NCBI RefSeq assembly: GCF_014642835.1
Contig: NZ_BMJA01000002.1
Coordinates: forward strand, 930,867-994,866
DNA length: 64,000 nt
From: Dyella nitratireducens
Lineage (GTDB): Bacteria > Pseudomonadota > Gammaproteobacteria > Xanthomonadales > Rhodanobacteraceae
Direction: 5' to 3'
How positions within the stretch are numbered: position 1 is the first letter of the stretch; each line of letters opens with the position of its first letter. A program made the position numbers and the translations under genes. Shown in pieces: positions 62,300 to 64,000 of the stretch. The notes beneath the pieces were generated by a model that did no database searches, was not told where the DNA came from, and worked only from the letters and a program-made list of their open reading frames with translations.

Positions 62300-63268
62300 C
62301 TAAGCAACGTACGCGTCCAATGCCTCCAGTGGCACATGCAGGCTCTTGTTCTCTGCAAAAGTCTCCAGCAAATAATCCACCGTCGCCCGAATGCGCGGCG
62401 CCATCAAGGCACGATGCGGATATTGCATGACCATCTCGTAGGTGCCGGGCGAGTGATAGCGATGGAGTACGACTTTCAGCGCACCGGAAAGCAGATGTTT
62501 CCAGGCCAGGTGAACACCGATCTGCACAATGCCCACGCTATCGCGTGCTGCCTCGACGACCGCTTCCGGTGCGGACAAGGTCAGCACCGCCGTATCTGAA
62601 GGATCGAAGGTCATGGTACTGCCGTTGTCGGCCCTGAAACTCCATGGCGCAATCTGTCCACTCAGAAATCGGCGCGCGATAAGCCGATGGGCTCGCAGCT
62701 CCTGGAGAGTCTGCGGTATGCCATGACGCGCCAGATAATCAGGCGATGCCACCAATACCGAATGCATGCGAAAGATCGGACGCGATACCAGCGACGAATC
62801 GGGAATGTTGCCGCCTCGGATCACAAAATCGTAGCCGTCACGCACGAGATCGACGACGCGATCGTCGAAGTCGACCTCGACGGACAGGGCAGGGTAACGC
62901 GATAGCAGCCCGGGCAGCACCGGTAATAAGTGCTCTCGGCCGAATGCCGAGCTTGTCGAAATACGAACACGTCCGCCGGGTACGGCACGCTGCGCGGCGA
63001 TGGTGTCGATCGCTGTGTCGAGTGCTTCCAGCGCTACGCGAGCCTGTCGAAGAAACGCAACGCCTTCCTCGGTAAGCTTGAGCGTTCGAGTCGTGCGGTT
63101 CATCAGCCGCACGCCCAATGATTTCTCGAGACTGGCGACGTTCTTGCTGACTGCCGCCGAGGTAATGCCGAGCAAGCGGCCCGCCGCTGCAAAGCTGCCG
63201 GCATCGGCTGCCTGGACAAAAGAAAGGATCGTGCGAACGCGTTGCGAAGATTCCAAGCCGTCCTCCAC
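62300..63268 (-). CDS. LysR-family transcriptional regulator
   Basis: 322 residues from GTG 63268; TTG 63256 has GGAGGA five bases upstream and may be the real start. Helix-turn-helix (about residues 12-70): GSFAAAGRLLGITSAAVSKNVASLEKSLGVRL. Effector domain of about 200 residues (VRISTSSAFGREHLLPVLPGLL, VVDLVRDGYDFVIRGGNI). It is divergent from the flavodoxin-like gene (151 bp) and may regulate it. Confidence 0.9.
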   Translation of the reverse strand: MEDGLESSQRVRTILSFVQAADAGSFAAAGRLLGITSAAVSKNVASLEKSLGVRLMNRTTRTLKLTEEGVAFLRQARVALEALDTAIDTIAAQRAVPGGRVRISTSSAFGREHLLPVLPGLLSRYPALSVEVDFDDRVVDLVRDGYDFVIRGGNIPDSSLVSRPIFRMHSVLVASPDYLARHGIPQTLQELRAHRLIARRFLSGQIAPWSFRADNGSTMTFDPSDTAVLTLSAPEAVVEAARDSVGIVQIGVHLAWKHLLSGALKVVLHRYHSPGTYEMVMQYPHRALMAPRIRATVDYLLETFAENKSLHVPLEALDAYVA

Positions 63269-63419
63269 CGGTTAGCCAGCGCCGGAGCTTAGTGCCTGGG
63301 TGGGCGGGAGCATTATCAACTTTCGGTTGAGAACGGTTCAACCCAATCACAACTTCTGGTTGCGATTCGCGCCGGACAAAATGCCGTGCATCGACCATCA
63401 AGCTACAAAGCGACATCCG

Positions 63420-63974
63420 ATGCGGGTAACCATCATTTATGACAGTGGCTACGGCCACACGCAAAAACAGGCCCTGGCCGTTGCTGAAGGTGTTCATCGT
63501 GTGCCGGAAGCCGAGGCGACACTGCTCGCCGTGGGCGATGGTGACATCGCTTGGGAAGCGCTAGCCGACAGCGACGCCATCATCTTCGGGTCTCCCACGT
63601 ACAACGGCACGATCAGCGCGCGCCTCAAGAAATTCATGGAGGATTCGACGCGCCCCGCATGGATGCCCATGGCGTGGCGCAACAAGATCGCTGCCGGCTT
63701 CACCAACTCCGGTGCTCAGCATGGCGACAAGCTGAATTCGTTGGTCACCATGGCCCTGTTTGCAGCCCAGCACGGGATGATCTGGGTAGGGCTGGACCTT
63801 TTCCCTGGAAACACGGCAGATCAACCCAACCGCATTGGCGGCTGGCTGGGTGCGATGGCCCAGTCCGACGATGTATCACCCGAGCTCTCGCCCATTGCCA
63901 GTGACCTCAAGACTGCTGCGCACTTGGGCCAGCGCGTCGCCGAATTAACGCGCCAATTCAAAGCGAACGCCTGA
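63420..63974 (+). CDS. flavodoxin-like NADPH-dependent FMN reductase (WrbA/NQO type)
   Basis: 184 residues from ATG 63420. VTIIYDSGYGHTQKQALAVAEGV is the FMN phosphate loop, and FGSPTYNGTISARLKKFMED and AGFTNSGAQHGDKLNSLVTMALFAAQHGM match the WrbA-like flavodoxin fold. Such enzymes reduce quinones with NAD(P)H and protect against redox stress. A LysR gene is divergent upstream. The last 26 bases of the window follow its stop. Confidence 0.85.
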   Translation: MRVTIIYDSGYGHTQKQALAVAEGVHRVPEAEATLLAVGDGDIAWEALADSDAIIFGSPTYNGTISARLKKFMEDSTRPAWMPMAWRNKIAAGFTNSGAQHGDKLNSLVTMALFAAQHGMIWVGLDLFPGNTADQPNRIGGWLGAMAQSDDVSPELSPIASDLKTAAHLGQRVAELTRQFKANA

Positions 63975-64000
63975 TTCGTCGCGCCCGTTTTCAAAAGGAG

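Overview
This window looks like chromosomal DNA of a gammaproteobacterium of the order Xanthomonadales, most likely the Rhodanobacteraceae (Dyella, Rhodanobacter or Frateuria type). The reasons are high GC, a large TonB-dependent receptor carrying an N-terminal carboxypeptidase-like domain, a non-phosphorylative L-arabinose operon, many REP-like palindromes, and dense operons whose genes overlap by ATGA. The placement is inference from gene content. No rRNA, tRNA, CRISPR array, transposase or prophage gene was recognised.

Layout. (1) 1-2651, minus strand: a small TorF-like outer-membrane protein, an ECF sigma factor, a zinc-finger anti-sigma factor and the N-terminal part of a secreted subtilisin-like protease, the last three coupled by ATGA overlaps. 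(2) 2856-5235, minus: cytochrome b561, a fused cytochrome-porin resembling Cyc2, and a soluble cytochrome c; a possible electron-transfer unit spanning the envelope. (3) 5619-14263, plus: a polysaccharide (O-antigen or exopolysaccharide) cluster with enzymes for a dTDP-3-acetamido-3,6-dideoxyhexose (ketoisomerase, acetyltransferase, aminotransferase), a beta-propeller protein, a FemAB-like acyltransferase, Wzx, a family 2 glycosyltransferase, Wzy and a Wzz-like protein. (4) 14300-22999, minus: a carbohydrate-use locus of TonB receptor, GH35 beta-galactosidase, APC permease, PfkB kinase and GH4 phospho-glycosidase. (5) 23869-29605, minus: a di-haem peroxidase and two phosphoesterase/phospholipase C proteins. 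(6) 29972-35112: LysR regulator, a small monooxygenase, GAF-GGDEF, Cache-HAMP and a PATAN-like protein. (7) 35209-37288, plus: a bigR-type sulfide/persulfide operon (two YeeE/YedE halves, beta-lactamase-like hydrolase, BigR) with a perfect AT-rich palindrome just upstream. (8) 37664-42447, plus: pxpB-pxpC-pxpA, DUF969, DUF979 and pcp for pyroglutamate release, uptake and hydrolysis. (9) 42639-48735: esterases, an XRE regulator, a carboxymuconolactone-decarboxylase-like protein, a Tat-exported metalloprotease and a DUF1223 protein. (10) 49053-59683, minus: L-arabonate dehydratase, semialdehyde dehydrogenase, KDA dehydratase, arabinose dehydrogenase, araF, araG, araH and a GH27 glycosidase, with a divergent GbpR-type LysR regulator at 59800-60744. 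(11) 61273-63974: sterol-desaturase-like hydroxylase, LysR regulator and a flavodoxin-like protein.

Three families of palindromic repeats punctuate the intergenic spaces: a hairpin pair containing GTAGGTTGGGGTGC (family A), REP-like TCATTCCGGCGAAGGCCGGAAT pairs in a short form of about 80 bp and a long form of about 130 bp (family B), and CCCTCCCCTGC hairpins that also form composites of about 155 bp (family C). A fourth, 180-bp palindromic element lies in frame inside the 3' end of the ketoisomerase gene and adds about 60 residues to it.
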